DNA from: Neisseria dumasiana
GTDB lineage: Bacteria > Pseudomonadota > Gammaproteobacteria > Burkholderiales > Neisseriaceae
Length of the DNA: 64,000 nt
Direction: 5' to 3'
Assembly: GCF_022870885.1 (NCBI RefSeq)
Contig: NZ_CP091509.1
Location: 2,046,001 to 2,110,000 of the forward strand
Positions within the stretch are counted from its first letter, which is position 1, and every line of letters starts with the position of its first letter. A model generated the notes under the pieces. The model did not search any database, was not told where the DNA came from, and worked only from the letters and a program-made list of their open reading frames with translations. A program made the translations under genes and the position numbers. Below, piece after piece: positions 9,662 through 18,488 of this stretch.

Positions 9662-10789
9662 TCATATTGTTTTCAAAACCTCTTCAAAAGTTTGAACCGT
9701 GCGTTCGATGTTCTGCAATTTATCCAAGCCGAACAGCCCTAAACGGAATGTTTGGAAATCACCCCTTTCGCTGCATTGCAACGGCACGCCCGAAGCAATC
9801 TGCATACCGCGCGTAATAAAGGCTTTGCCGCTTTGAATATCGGTATCGGTGGTGTAGCTGACCACCACGCCGGGAGCTTCAAACCCTTCGGCGGCTACAC
9901 TGGGGTAGCCGTGTTCGGCAAGTAACGCCCGTATTTTGCCGCCCAATTCGGTTTGCGCGGCTTTCAGCTTATCGAAACCGACGGCTTCCGCTTCTTTCAT
10001 CACATCGTGCAATTTGAGCAAGGCATCGGTAGGCGGAGTGGCATGATAGGCATGACCGCCGTTTTCAAAAGCCTCCATGATTTGCAACCATTTTTTCAAA
10101 TCCAGCGTAAAACTGTCAGACTCGGTGGCCTGCACTTTGGCATAAGCAGCTTCGTTCAACATCACCAAACCGCAGCACGGAGAACCGCTCCACCCTTTTT
10201 GCGGGGCGGAAATCAACACGTCAATGCCGAGTTTTTCCATGTCGAGCCAAATACAGCCCGAAGCAATACAGTCGATAACCAGCAAACCGCCAACCGCATG
10301 GGCGGCCTCGGCCAGCTTCTGAATATAGCTGTCGGGCAACATGATGCCCGAAGCCGTTTCTACATGCGGCGCGAACACAACCGCAGGCTTGTATGCGGCA
10401 ATTTCCGCACACACTTCCTCAATCGGTGCAGGTGCAAACGGCGCTTGGGTTTCATCAGCAGGCTGCTTGGCCGTCAACACCTTAGTATCGGCGGCGATGC
10501 GGCCTTTTTCGAGAATCTGTGTCCAACGGAAGCTGAAAAAACCGTTACGCACAATCAAACATTTTTCGTCGCGGGCAAGCTGGCGGGCAACCGCTTCCAT
10601 GCCCGACGATCCGCTACCGGGAATCACGGCGACATGTTCGGCGTTATAGACCTTTTTCAACGTGGCGGAAATATAGCGTAAGGCCGTCTGAAACTTTTGC
10701 GACATGTGGTTTAAGGCACGGTCGGTATAAACCACCGAATATTCGAGCAAACCGTTTTCATCAATGTCGGAATGCGGCAAAGTCATCAT
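9662..10789 (-). CDS. Class V PLP-dependent aminotransferase (alanine-glyoxylate type)
   Basis: 375-residue cytosolic aminotransferase fold I, class V. Motifs include VIPGSGSSGMEAVARQLA near the N-terminus (phosphate cup), VIDCIASGCIWLDMEKLGID (Asp for the pyridine nitrogen) and DVLISAPQKGWSGSPCCGLV, where Lys in QKGW is the Schiff-base residue. The family includes serine-pyruvate, alanine-glyoxylate and serine-glyoxylate aminotransferases; the substrate cannot be told from sequence alone. The start at 10789 has a perfect AAGGAG ribosome site; longer in-frame starts lack one. Single gene ending in an uptake-sequence hairpin. Confidence 0.88.
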   Translation of the reverse strand: MMTLPHSDIDENGLLEYSVVYTDRALNHMSQKFQTALRYISATLKKVYNAEHVAVIPGSGSSGMEAVARQLARDEKCLIVRNGFFSFRWTQILEKGRIAADTKVLTAKQPADETQAPFAPAPIEEVCAEIAAYKPAVVFAPHVETASGIMLPDSYIQKLAEAAHAVGGLLVIDCIASGCIWLDMEKLGIDVLISAPQKGWSGSPCCGLVMLNEAAYAKVQATESDSFTLDLKKWLQIMEAFENGGHAYHATPPTDALLKLHDVMKEAEAVGFDKLKAAQTELGGKIRALLAEHGYPSVAAEGFEAPGVVVSYTTDTDIQSGKAFITRGMQIASGVPLQCSERGDFQTFRLGLFGLDKLQNIERTVQTFEEVLKTI

Positions 10790-10838
10790 GTTTTCTCCTT
10801 TTTTAATTAATCGGATGAAATCAGCATGCGGCAACAAA

Positions 10839-10916
10839 TATAGCAAATAACCTTATTTTTGATACAGGCAGCAAGGCAAAGCAACGACGTAGCAGAAATA
10901 AAGTTTATTTGTTATA
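10839..10916 (-). repeat. Short Correia-like element
   Basis: 78 bp with terminal inverted repeats TATAGCAAATAAC / TATAACAAATAAAC. The core, read on the minus strand, contains GTCGTTGCTTTGCCTTGCTG, resembling the GGCGTTGC...GCCTTG core of Correia repeats and of the elements at 44228, 44973 and 55759. Confidence 0.55.
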
Positions 10917-11011
10917 GAAAATAAACCCGCTCTGCATGAACTTATCCGATTAAATGTTTATTATATAGATACAGACCTTACCGATGGTAGCATCATCAAA
11001 ACACGATGTAC

Positions 11012-11049
11012 AAGGCCGTCTGAAACGCTCATTGTTTCAGACGGCCTTT
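11012..11049. terminator. Inverted uptake-sequence pair with T tract
   Basis: AAGGCCGTCTGAAAC and its reverse complement around a 7-base loop, followed by TTTTG. It isolates the vgrG unit from upstream transcription. Confidence 0.65.
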
Positions 11050-11147
11050 TGTCATACCCATATTGGGCAAAAATATTCATTCTGATATATTTCCAAAACA
11101 TACATCTTCAATCCCGATACTTTGAATACAGCTTTGGAACGCCCGCG

Positions 11148-13796
11148 ATGACCCAAACCCAATCCTACCGTCTCAGCTTCTCCCGCTTCACTCCCTCCCT
11201 CTCCGTCGTCTCCTTCACTGCCACCGAAGCCCTCAATACAGCCTACCGTCTCGACATCGAACTCACCTCAGTCGATGCCGACTTACCGCTGTCGTCCTAC
11301 ATCAACCAAGCGGCCAAGTTTACGGTAACGCCGGTGAGTAGCGATGCATTGGGACTGATCGAAGGAATGATCGCCCCCCAAGCGCTGAAGGAATGGAGCG
11401 GCATCATCACTTCGTGCGAGAAGCTGTCGGTATCGGCCGACGAGACCCGTTACCGCATGGTATTGGAACCGCGCATCGCCGCATTAAAGCATCATCGCAC
11501 TTCGCGGCTGTTTCAAAACCAAAACGTTCCCGACATTATTTCATCGCTGCTGAAACACCACGGCTTCTCCGGCGTCGATTTCCGTTTCAATACCTCACGC
11601 GAATACGGTGTGCGCGAGTATGTGACCCAGTATCAGGAATCGGATTTCGCCTTTATCAACCGGCTGTGCGAAGAAGAAGGGATTTGGTACGCCTTCGAGC
11701 AGAATGCCCAATATGGCGATGTGGCGGTATTCGGCGACGATACCGCCCATTATTTTCGTAACCACACCTCCCCCTATCCCTACCGCCCCCACGGCGGATT
11801 GGAGAGCGTCGGCAAGGAAGCGGTGTTCGCCTTACAAGTAAAACACAACCCGATTCTCGAATCCATCCGCGTCGGCGACTACAACTACCGCGATGCCGAT
11901 ACCGACTTATCGTCCGCAGTAACGGCGAAGGGTACGGAAACCGACAGCAGCGTCTTACTCGGCAGCGACAGCCATTGGGGTTTGCATCAAAAAACACCCG
12001 AAGAAGCCCAACTTCAGACGGCCTTACTGCAACAGCTCGACCACAGCCGCCGTATCGTCGCATCCGGCAGCGGCAACATCACCGCCCTTAGTCCCGGCCA
12101 AGTGTTTCAGACGGCCCCAAGCTTCAGCGAAGCCCTCAACGGCTGGTTGGTCGTGTCGCTCACCCACAGCGGCAGCCGCGACCAAGCATACAGCCATACT
12201 TTCACCGCCATCCCCGCCGACAGCATCTTCCGCCCCGAACGCATCACCCCGTTACCCAAGATCCAGGGCAGCCTTCCCGCCAGAGTCACCAGCCCCGGCA
12301 ACTACACCTACGCCTATATCGACAGCATGGGCCGTTACCGCGTCAAACTGCCGTTCGACCTCGACGAATGGAGCCCCGGCGGAGAAAGCCGCCCCATCCG
12401 CCTGGCCAAACCCTATGCCGGCTCCGACTACGGCCAACACTTCCCCTTACACGAAGACACCGAAGTGATGCTGTCGTTCGTACAGGGTAATCCCGACAGA
12501 CCCTACATCAGCGGCGTGATGCACGACAGTTCCCACCCCGACCATGTTCCCGCCGACTGGAATACCCGCAACGTCATCCGTACTTGGGCGAACAACAAAC
12601 TGCGGATGGAAGACAAACAGGGTCAGGAACACATCAAACTGGCGACCGAATACGGCAAAACCCAACTCAACCTCGGCCATATCGTCGACAGCCAAAGGCA
12701 AAAACGCGGCGAGAACGGCGAAGGCTTTGAATTGCGTACCGACAGCTGGGGTGCGGTTAGGGCAGGGAAAGGCTTGTTTATCTCTTCAGACGGCCAAAGC
12801 GGTGCACAAGGAACGGTATTGAACCGCGACGAAGCCATTGCCAATTTGGAACAGGCATTGTCATTAGCGAAGAGCCTGAATAAGGCAGCCAATGTAGCCA
12901 AAGCGGAAGGAACCTTAACCGAAGAGCAGGAAGGCCGTCTGAAAAACTGTATTAAAGACTTATACCGACAAGTGATTTTACTGTCCGCCCCCGACGGCAT
13001 CGCCACCGCTACCCCGCAAAGCCAACTGCACACCGCCGGCCAACACATCCACCACATCAGCGGCGGCGACGCCGACATCAGTGCCGGCAGCAATTTCACC
13101 GCCCATGCGGTCGGAAGCGTCAACCTGTTTGCACAGAGCAGCGGCGCAAAGTTACAGGCCAATCAGGGCAAAGTGGAGATTCAGGCACAGAACGACGAGA
13201 TGCAGATCAATGCCCTGAAAGATGCCACTGTTACCAGCAGCGCCGGCAAAGTGACCGTAGCGGCAAAAGACGAAATCCTGCTCACCAGCGGCGGAGCGTA
13301 CATCAAGATTAAAGACGGAAACATCGAACTGGGCTGTCCGAAAATGGTGTGGGTGAAATGCGCGGGGTTTCAGGTGATGGGGCCGAATAATATCAGTATC
13401 ACCCACCCGGAATGGCCTAAAACCTTACCTAAGCGTCCGATGCGTATTAGTTTACGCCAATCTCCACATTCGAATAATTTCTATATAGGTATGCCATATA
13501 CACTTTACGCTGACGGTGCAGAAATCCAAAAAGGCGTAACAGACAGGACAGGTTATATCAATATTGAACATGAAATACCGACAAGCAGGTACAAAATTGT
13601 TTTTGCGAACGGAACAGAATTCGTAATACCGATTGCAGACGAATTTAAAAAAAATACCTCAAGAGACGAGATAACCAATCAGGGTTTCCATGCCTTGAAA
13701 TATAACGGCTTAAAACTTTCTCCGTTACAACAGGCAAAAAAATACTTTGAAATTATTAATGGCAAACAAGATTCCGAGGAGTCTGAAAATGAGTAA
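11148..13796 (+). CDS. vgrG: Type VI secretion tip protein VgrG with C-terminal extension
   Basis: 882-residue spike protein of the type VI secretion system. The N-terminal two thirds match the gp27/gp5 modules: YRLSFSRFTPSLSVVSFTA at the start, then YVTQYQESDFAFINRLCEEE and SMGRYRVKLPFDLDEWSPGG (OB fold), with HEDTEVMLSFVQGNPDRPYI before the beta-helix. A DUF2345-type repeat blade follows (SGGDADISAGSNFTAHAVGS, GKVTVAAKDEILLTSGGAYI). The last 110 residues (after about 770) form an extra small beta domain (TLYADGAEIQKGVTDRTGYI), like those that dock effectors. From about 13430 on, the DNA turns A+T-rich. The start at 11148 gives the conserved MTQTQSYRL. It overlaps the effector gene by 8 bases. 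Confidence 0.95.
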   Translation: MTQTQSYRLSFSRFTPSLSVVSFTATEALNTAYRLDIELTSVDADLPLSSYINQAAKFTVTPVSSDALGLIEGMIAPQALKEWSGIITSCEKLSVSADETRYRMVLEPRIAALKHHRTSRLFQNQNVPDIISSLLKHHGFSGVDFRFNTSREYGVREYVTQYQESDFAFINRLCEEEGIWYAFEQNAQYGDVAVFGDDTAHYFRNHTSPYPYRPHGGLESVGKEAVFALQVKHNPILESIRVGDYNYRDADTDLSSAVTAKGTETDSSVLLGSDSHWGLHQKTPEEAQLQTALLQQLDHSRRIVASGSGNITALSPGQVFQTAPSFSEALNGWLVVSLTHSGSRDQAYSHTFTAIPADSIFRPERITPLPKIQGSLPARVTSPGNYTYAYIDSMGRYRVKLPFDLDEWSPGGESRPIRLAKPYAGSDYGQHFPLHEDTEVMLSFVQGNPDRPYISGVMHDSSHPDHVPADWNTRNVIRTWANNKLRMEDKQGQEHIKLATEYGKTQLNLGHIVDSQRQKRGENGEGFELRTDSWGAVRAGKGLFISSDGQSGAQGTVLNRDEAIANLEQALSLAKSLNKAANVAKAEGTLTEEQEGRLKNCIKDLYRQVILLSAPDGIATATPQSQLHTAGQHIHHISGGDADISAGSNFTAHAVGSVNLFAQSSGAKLQANQGKVEIQAQNDEMQINALKDATVTSSAGKVTVAAKDEILLTSGGAYIKIKDGNIELGCPKMVWVKCAGFQVMGPNNISITHPEWPKTLPKRPMRISLRQSPHSNNFYIGMPYTLYADGAEIQKGVTDRTGYINIEHEIPTSRYKIVFANGTEFVIPIADEFKKNTSRDEITNQGFHALKYNGLKLSPLQQAKKYFEIINGKQDSEESENE

Positions 13797-15747
13797 ATGC
13801 ACGACAGCAACAGCCACAAAAACAAAATTGGGCACCAATGTTTCCATGAGCTGGTTTTTAGACAAAACAGGAGATTGTTCTCCTCCTGTAGCAGCAACGT
13901 TCAAACCATTGATTAATGGAAAAGAAGCATTTACAACACTTCACGAAAAAATTGAAAAAGCCAGCTCATCGATTGATATTGCCATATGGGGGTTTCAACC
14001 CTCCATGCATTTCAAGAGAGACGGTAAAAGCAAATGCATTGGCGATTTACTGATTGAAAAAGCAAATGCGGGTGTAGAGGTTCGCGTGCTGGTTTGGAGC
14101 ATGCCTGCCAAGCTGCAAACTTTTCAAGAAGCCAATATGGGAAATGCACCAAGCGTCTATAAAAGCGGTGTACCAGGTGTTACACAAAATCAACGGGATT
14201 ATGATGCAAAGTGGTATCTGGCAATTGAAGGAAAGCTGCATACAATGTATCAAAGCCCTAAAGGAGCAGACAATGATACGGTTAAAATCAACATGCAAAA
14301 ACAATACAACTTGCAGCATAAATATCCTTTACTAATCGAATTTTCCAAATCACAAGCAAGAAAAAACCTGCAATTTCGTACTCGTAGTGTTGCGAATCAA
14401 AAAAATAACTACTTAGATAAAGAACTACCGGAAAATGCCAAATTTATATTGAATAAATTTCCTTCTCACCATCAAAAAACCGTTTCGATTGATATCGGCA
14501 AACCTTCTCAGGCGATAGGTTTTGTGCTTGAGCATAATATGGTTGACAATTATTGGGATGATAATAGCCATTTTTACGGCAGAACATCATCCCCCGATAA
14601 AGGTAAAAATGTAGAAGTACCTTTACAAGATGTATCCAGCATTGTCAGCGGTGAAGTTTTGTGGTTTATCAACCGCAACTTCTGCCAAGCATGGGATCGC
14701 GTCAGCAATGAAAAACTGGAAGAAAAAAGAAAAAAACTAACTCTCGACCAATACCCGTTAAATAAATCTTTAGGCACACCGCTTATGGCGCAAATTCTGC
14801 GCACATACGACAAGCCCGACATTGAAGACATAAAAAAGATTTACTTACAAAATATTAAAAAAATCTCCAGCTATATCTATACCGAAAACCAGTATTTCAG
14901 ATGGCCGGTATTGGCAGAAGCATTTATCCAACACTGGCAGAATCTGCGCAAACAGGGAAGGCCTGCCAGTATGCCTATTCATTGGTTTGCCATAACCAAC
15001 AGTTCAGACGACGGGTTGGGCAAAGGTACATTTACTACCAACAAGATGTTGGAAAAATTAGGGCGGCAGGATGTGATGCCGAATGTTGGGGTTACAGAAA
15101 GAAAAAGCGAAGTCAAAAACTTGAGCTTGGCACTGTCTGCATCATCGACCCATCCAAGCCGTCGTCTTGATACCAAGCAAGAAGCCGAATTTCAGAAACG
15201 TAGGGAAGAGCTGTTAAACCAAGGCGCAGAATACTCGGGAGAAAAATATCAGCCTTACACCAAAGAAGCCGAAGAAATTCGTGAATCTGATATGGTAAAA
15301 CGGCTGAAAAAAGAACTGGGGGTAAAAATACATGTTTGCACCTTAACAGCATCCAATGCTTGGAAAGAGGTTTATGTCCATTCCAAAGTAACCGTTATCG
15401 ACGACGTATTTACCGTAATCAGCTCAGCCAATCTAAACACCCGCAGTATGCAGGTGGATACCGAATTGGGTATTTTTACCGAAAGCAAAGCGGTTGCCCA
15501 AAAGCTGCGCAAAGATTTGTGGAAACTGCATACCCGAGATTTGCACCGAGCCGACAGCGATCCGTTAAAATACAGCGCGAAAGCCAACCCCAACGGTATG
15601 CATGATCCGGCAAAGGCGGGAATTGCCTTTAAAGAATGGGGGGAATTAATGAAAAGAAACAAAGACCAAATCAAAGCTGGAAAGCCCCCTATGCACCCCT
15701 TGTGCGAATTTCTACGGCTGGATCCCAAAATCACTACGCTGGATTAA
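13789..15747 (+). CDS. Phospholipase D-type T6SS effector (Tle5-like)
   Basis: 652 residues with two HxKxxxxD motifs of the phospholipase D superfamily: HQKTVSID (His228, Lys230, Asp235) and HSKVTVID (His531, Lys533, Asp538), the second followed by SSANLNTRSM. Such effectors attack membrane phospholipids of rival bacteria from the periplasm. No signal peptide is seen, as expected for cargo of VgrG. The start ATG 13789 overlaps the end of vgrG by 8 bases, so the two are coupled, and two immunity-type genes follow 3 bases after its stop. The gene is clearly more A+T-rich than its neighbours, suggesting transfer. Family and role are strong inferences; the lipid target is unknown. Confidence 0.9.
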   Translation: MSKCTTATATKTKLGTNVSMSWFLDKTGDCSPPVAATFKPLINGKEAFTTLHEKIEKASSSIDIAIWGFQPSMHFKRDGKSKCIGDLLIEKANAGVEVRVLVWSMPAKLQTFQEANMGNAPSVYKSGVPGVTQNQRDYDAKWYLAIEGKLHTMYQSPKGADNDTVKINMQKQYNLQHKYPLLIEFSKSQARKNLQFRTRSVANQKNNYLDKELPENAKFILNKFPSHHQKTVSIDIGKPSQAIGFVLEHNMVDNYWDDNSHFYGRTSSPDKGKNVEVPLQDVSSIVSGEVLWFINRNFCQAWDRVSNEKLEEKRKKLTLDQYPLNKSLGTPLMAQILRTYDKPDIEDIKKIYLQNIKKISSYIYTENQYFRWPVLAEAFIQHWQNLRKQGRPASMPIHWFAITNSSDDGLGKGTFTTNKMLEKLGRQDVMPNVGVTERKSEVKNLSLALSASSTHPSRRLDTKQEAEFQKRREELLNQGAEYSGEKYQPYTKEAEEIRESDMVKRLKKELGVKIHVCTLTASNAWKEVYVHSKVTVIDDVFTVISSANLNTRSMQVDTELGIFTESKAVAQKLRKDLWKLHTRDLHRADSDPLKYSAKANPNGMHDPAKAGIAFKEWGELMKRNKDQIKAGKPPMHPLCEFLRLDPKITTLD

Positions 15748-15750
15748 CAC

Positions 15751-16992
15751 ATGAAACGTTCCACAAAAATCACATTGTCCGTTATCGCCCTTATCGGCTT
15801 GGCCCTCTATATGGCCTACCGATGGATTGCCTGCATCGATATGGGCGGCACCGGGCAATACAAACCGGATTTCTGCTACAACAAACCCAACTGGTTTGAG
15901 CGGCTGCAAGCAAAAAGGGAAACCATGAACAACATTGAAGAAATCAAACAAAACCTCGAATTTACCTGCGTACGCGAACAGCGGCCGCCTTTATCCGAAG
16001 AAACCCAGCAGCTCTATAATTATGCGCTGCACCGCGATTTGAACCATATGTGGCCGGGCGAACGCGGCGACGGTTTTTGGGACAACCTACTGCCCTATTA
16101 CCGTATCGCCGCCGCCAACGGCGACTATAAAGCCAATGTGCGCCTGCAATTCATTCTCAGCGACGGCTGGACACAAGTACCTGAGATAGAAGCGGAAATC
16201 GAAGTGCATCAGCTCAATAAACTCCTGCAAAAACAACTCCCCGCCACCGCCTATTACCTGCTCAAAGGCTATATCGAAGACGGCTACGGCGTTTCCGCAC
16301 CGCCGGACAGCGAACTGGCTTTTTTACGCAAAGCCGCCGATATGGGCAGTAGAGACGCACAATTCGTATTGGCTGAAAAGGTGGCTTGGATTGACCATGA
16401 AGAAACACGTGAATTCCGGTTGGAATTGATGCGTAAGCTCTACCGCTGTGCTTCCGAACAAGGCCAGGGAGATGCGTCAGAATGGTTAGGGATCAACTTA
16501 TCGGGGCTTGGACGGTACCAAGAAGCAGTAGCAGCCTATTACCAAGGCGTAAAAAACGGCAATAGCCAAGCAGCTTTCAGCCTTGCTAAAGGTTTTGAAT
16601 ATAAAGAATATTTAAATATGACTCCGGATGCCGAACGCGCCCGCCGCTACAACATCATCAGTGATTATCTTTCCAATTACGACTTTATGTCCCCCAAAGT
16701 CCCTGATTTGGATGAAATAGTGCCATTACCGCCGGCACCATTGCCGGAATGGGACGGTAAGATTGCCTTCCAACGCTGGGTAGAGGGAAAAGAACCGCCC
16801 AAGCCCTCCGACGCACTGATGAAAAAACTGGCCGATCAAGCCAAGCTGGATGTGAAAACAGGCCTTCCTATTGCCTCTTCAACCCAACCGGAAGCAGCCA
16901 AGGCATATTCTGCCCACCCTGTTTCCTCGACCCCGCCGCAGAAACCGCAAACCCTGTCTTGGCGGCAAAAGTTTAAAAACCTGTTGTCTTAA
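15751..16992 (+). CDS. Sel1-like membrane-anchored immunity protein, copy 1
   Basis: 413 residues, DUF6396/Sel1-like. An uncleaved membrane anchor (about 7-24, ITLSVIALIGLALYMAYRW) is followed by a periplasmic helical-repeat region with Sel1-type units (AAANGDYKANVRLQFILSDG, FLRKAADMGSRDAQFVLAEK, GQGDASEWLG, GVKNGNSQAAFSLAKG) and a Pro-rich tail. Directly downstream of the PLD effector (3-base gap), it most likely protects the producer against that toxin in the periplasm. Sel1-repeat proteins are known partners of Tle5-type effectors. It shares nearly all its sequence with the next gene except about residues 207-300. Confidence 0.85.
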   Translation: MKRSTKITLSVIALIGLALYMAYRWIACIDMGGTGQYKPDFCYNKPNWFERLQAKRETMNNIEEIKQNLEFTCVREQRPPLSEETQQLYNYALHRDLNHMWPGERGDGFWDNLLPYYRIAAANGDYKANVRLQFILSDGWTQVPEIEAEIEVHQLNKLLQKQLPATAYYLLKGYIEDGYGVSAPPDSELAFLRKAADMGSRDAQFVLAEKVAWIDHEETREFRLELMRKLYRCASEQGQGDASEWLGINLSGLGRYQEAVAAYYQGVKNGNSQAAFSLAKGFEYKEYLNMTPDAERARRYNIISDYLSNYDFMSPKVPDLDEIVPLPPAPLPEWDGKIAFQRWVEGKEPPKPSDALMKKLADQAKLDVKTGLPIASSTQPEAAKAYSAHPVSSTPPQKPQTLSWRQKFKNLLS

Positions 16993-17000
16993 CATATCGG

Positions 17001-17029
17001 AGGCCGTCTGAAACCTTTTCAGACGGCCT
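17001..17029. terminator. Inverted uptake-sequence pair
   Basis: AGGCCGTCTGAAA and its reverse complement with a short loop, after the first immunity gene. The right half is also part of the orphan effector frame that follows. Confidence 0.5.
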
Positions 17030-17144
17030 GGATGAATCCTTACTGCTTGCCATCAACGTCGGCAGACTGGTTAACGGCATGCCCCCTATGCACCCCTTGT
17101 GCGAATTTCTACGGCTGGATCCCAAAATCACCACTTTGGATTAA
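17013..17144 (+). pseudogene. Orphan 3' fragment of a PLD-type effector gene
   Basis: An open frame without a start, ending in TAA, encodes FSDGLDESLLLAINVGRLVN and then GMPPMHPLCEFLRLDPKITT-LD. The last 20 residues are identical to the C-terminus of the effector ending at 15747, and the DNA from about 17081 on is nearly identical to 15685-15750. The residues before that differ from the resident effector, so this is the tail of another effector allele left in front of its own immunity gene. An ATG at 17079 could still yield a 21-residue peptide coupled to the next gene. Confidence 0.75.
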
Positions 17145-17147
17145 CAC

Positions 17148-18386
17148 ATGAAACGTTCCACAAAAATCACATTGTCCGTGATCGCCCTTATCGGCTTGGC
17201 CCTCTATATGGCCTACCGATGGATTGCCTGTATCGATATGGGCGGCACCGGGCAATACAAACCGGATTTCTGCTACAACAAACCCAACTGGTTTGAGCGG
17301 CTGCAAGCAAAAAGGGAAACCATGAACAACATCGAAGAAATCAAACGAAACCTCGAATTCACCTGCGTACGCGAACAGCGCCCGCCTTTATCCGAAGAAA
17401 CACAGCAGCTCTATAATTATGCGCTGCACCGCGATTTGAACCATATGTGGCCGGGCGAACGCGGCGACGGTTTTTGGGACAACCTGCTACCCTATTACCG
17501 CATCGCCGCCGCCAACGGCGACTATAAAGCCAATGTGCGCCTGCAATTCATTCTCAGCGACGGCTGGACACAAGTGCCTGAGATAGAAGCGGAAATCGAA
17601 GTGCATCAGCTCAATAAACAGCTGCAAAAACAACTCCCCGCCACCGCCTATTACCTGCTCAAAGGCTATATCGAAGACGGCTACGGCGTTTCCGCCCCTC
17701 CAGACAGCGAACTGGCCTTTCTACGTAAAGCTGCCGATATGGGCAGTAGGGATGCACAATTCGTTTTGGGTAAAACACTTATGGGAATCGATGATAAGGA
17801 ATCACTTCCATTTCGCTTGGAACTGAAACGCAAACTCTACCGCTGTGCTTCCGAACAAGGCCAAGGAGATGCCTCTAAATGGCTGGGGATTGATTTACAA
17901 AATATCAAACAATACCCGGAAGCGGTAGCAGCTTTTTATCAAGGCGTAAAAAACGGCAACAGCCAAGCAGCCTTATGGCTTGCAGACGGCTTTCAAGGCT
18001 TGGAGTTAAACCTTACTCCGGATGCCGAGCGAGCACGCCGCTACGAAGCCATCAGAGACTATCTTTCCACTTACGACTTTATGTCGCCTAAAGTCCCTGA
18101 TTTGGATGAAATAGTGCCATTACCGCCGGCACCATTGCCGGAATGGGACGGTAAGATTGCCTTCCAACGCTGGGTAGAGGGGAAAGAACCGCCCAAGCCT
18201 TCCGACGAACTGATGAAAAAACTGGCCGGTCAAGCCAAGCTGGATGTGAAAACAGGCCTTCCCATTACCGAACCGCCCCAACCGGAAGCAGCCAAGGCAT
18301 ATTCTGCCCACCCTGTTTCCTCCAACCCGCCGCAGAAACCGCAAACCCTGTCTTGGCGGCAAAAGTTTAAAAACCTGTTGTCTTAA
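17148..18386 (+). CDS. Sel1-like membrane-anchored immunity protein, copy 2
   Basis: 412 residues, same layout as copy 1: membrane anchor at about 7-24, Sel1-like repeats, and a Pro-rich tail ending SWRQKFKNLLS. Identity with copy 1 is almost complete over the first about 206 and the last about 110 residues. In between, the surface of the repeats differs (LGKTLMGIDDKESLPFRLEL, IDLQNIKQYPEAVAAFYQGV, LADGFQGLELNLTPDAERA). That pattern suggests a changed specificity, i.e. an orphan immunity protein against a different effector allele. It is preceded by the orphan effector tail, with the same 3-base gap as in the intact pair. Confidence 0.83.
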   Translation: MKRSTKITLSVIALIGLALYMAYRWIACIDMGGTGQYKPDFCYNKPNWFERLQAKRETMNNIEEIKRNLEFTCVREQRPPLSEETQQLYNYALHRDLNHMWPGERGDGFWDNLLPYYRIAAANGDYKANVRLQFILSDGWTQVPEIEAEIEVHQLNKQLQKQLPATAYYLLKGYIEDGYGVSAPPDSELAFLRKAADMGSRDAQFVLGKTLMGIDDKESLPFRLELKRKLYRCASEQGQGDASKWLGIDLQNIKQYPEAVAAFYQGVKNGNSQAALWLADGFQGLELNLTPDAERARRYEAIRDYLSTYDFMSPKVPDLDEIVPLPPAPLPEWDGKIAFQRWVEGKEPPKPSDELMKKLAGQAKLDVKTGLPITEPPQPEAAKAYSAHPVSSNPPQKPQTLSWRQKFKNLLS

Positions 18387-18395
18387 ACATATCGG

Positions 18396-18458
18396 AGGCC
18401 GTCTGAAATATTGAACTGTTCCCCAAATCCTTGGATGGTTCAATATTTCAGACGGCCT
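18396..18458. terminator. Long uptake-sequence hairpin (21-bp stem)
   Basis: AGGCCGTCTGAAATATTGAAC and its exact reverse complement around a 21-base loop, between the convergent immunity gene and Dyp peroxidase. The uptake sequence is extended by nine extra paired bases. Confidence 0.75.
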
Positions 18459-18488
18459 CTCGATTTGCATCTCTTATTCACCAAACCA

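Larger units (their letters stand above)
10790..11147. other. Intergenic region between aminotransferase and vgrG
   Basis: It holds a Correia-like repeat (10839-10916), an outer 10-bp inverted repeat TTAATCGGAT/ATCCGATTAA (10807-10816 and 10945-10954), and an uptake-sequence hairpin (11012-11049). No protein gene is supported. Confidence 0.6.
15685..18407 (+). repeat. Tandem duplication: effector tail plus immunity gene
   Basis: Two about 1.33-kb units (15685-17012 and 17080-18407). Each contains the last about 65 bases of an effector gene, a full immunity gene, and a post-gene segment CATATCGGAGGCCGTCTGAA. Homologous recombination between the units would delete one immunity gene. Confidence 0.8.
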
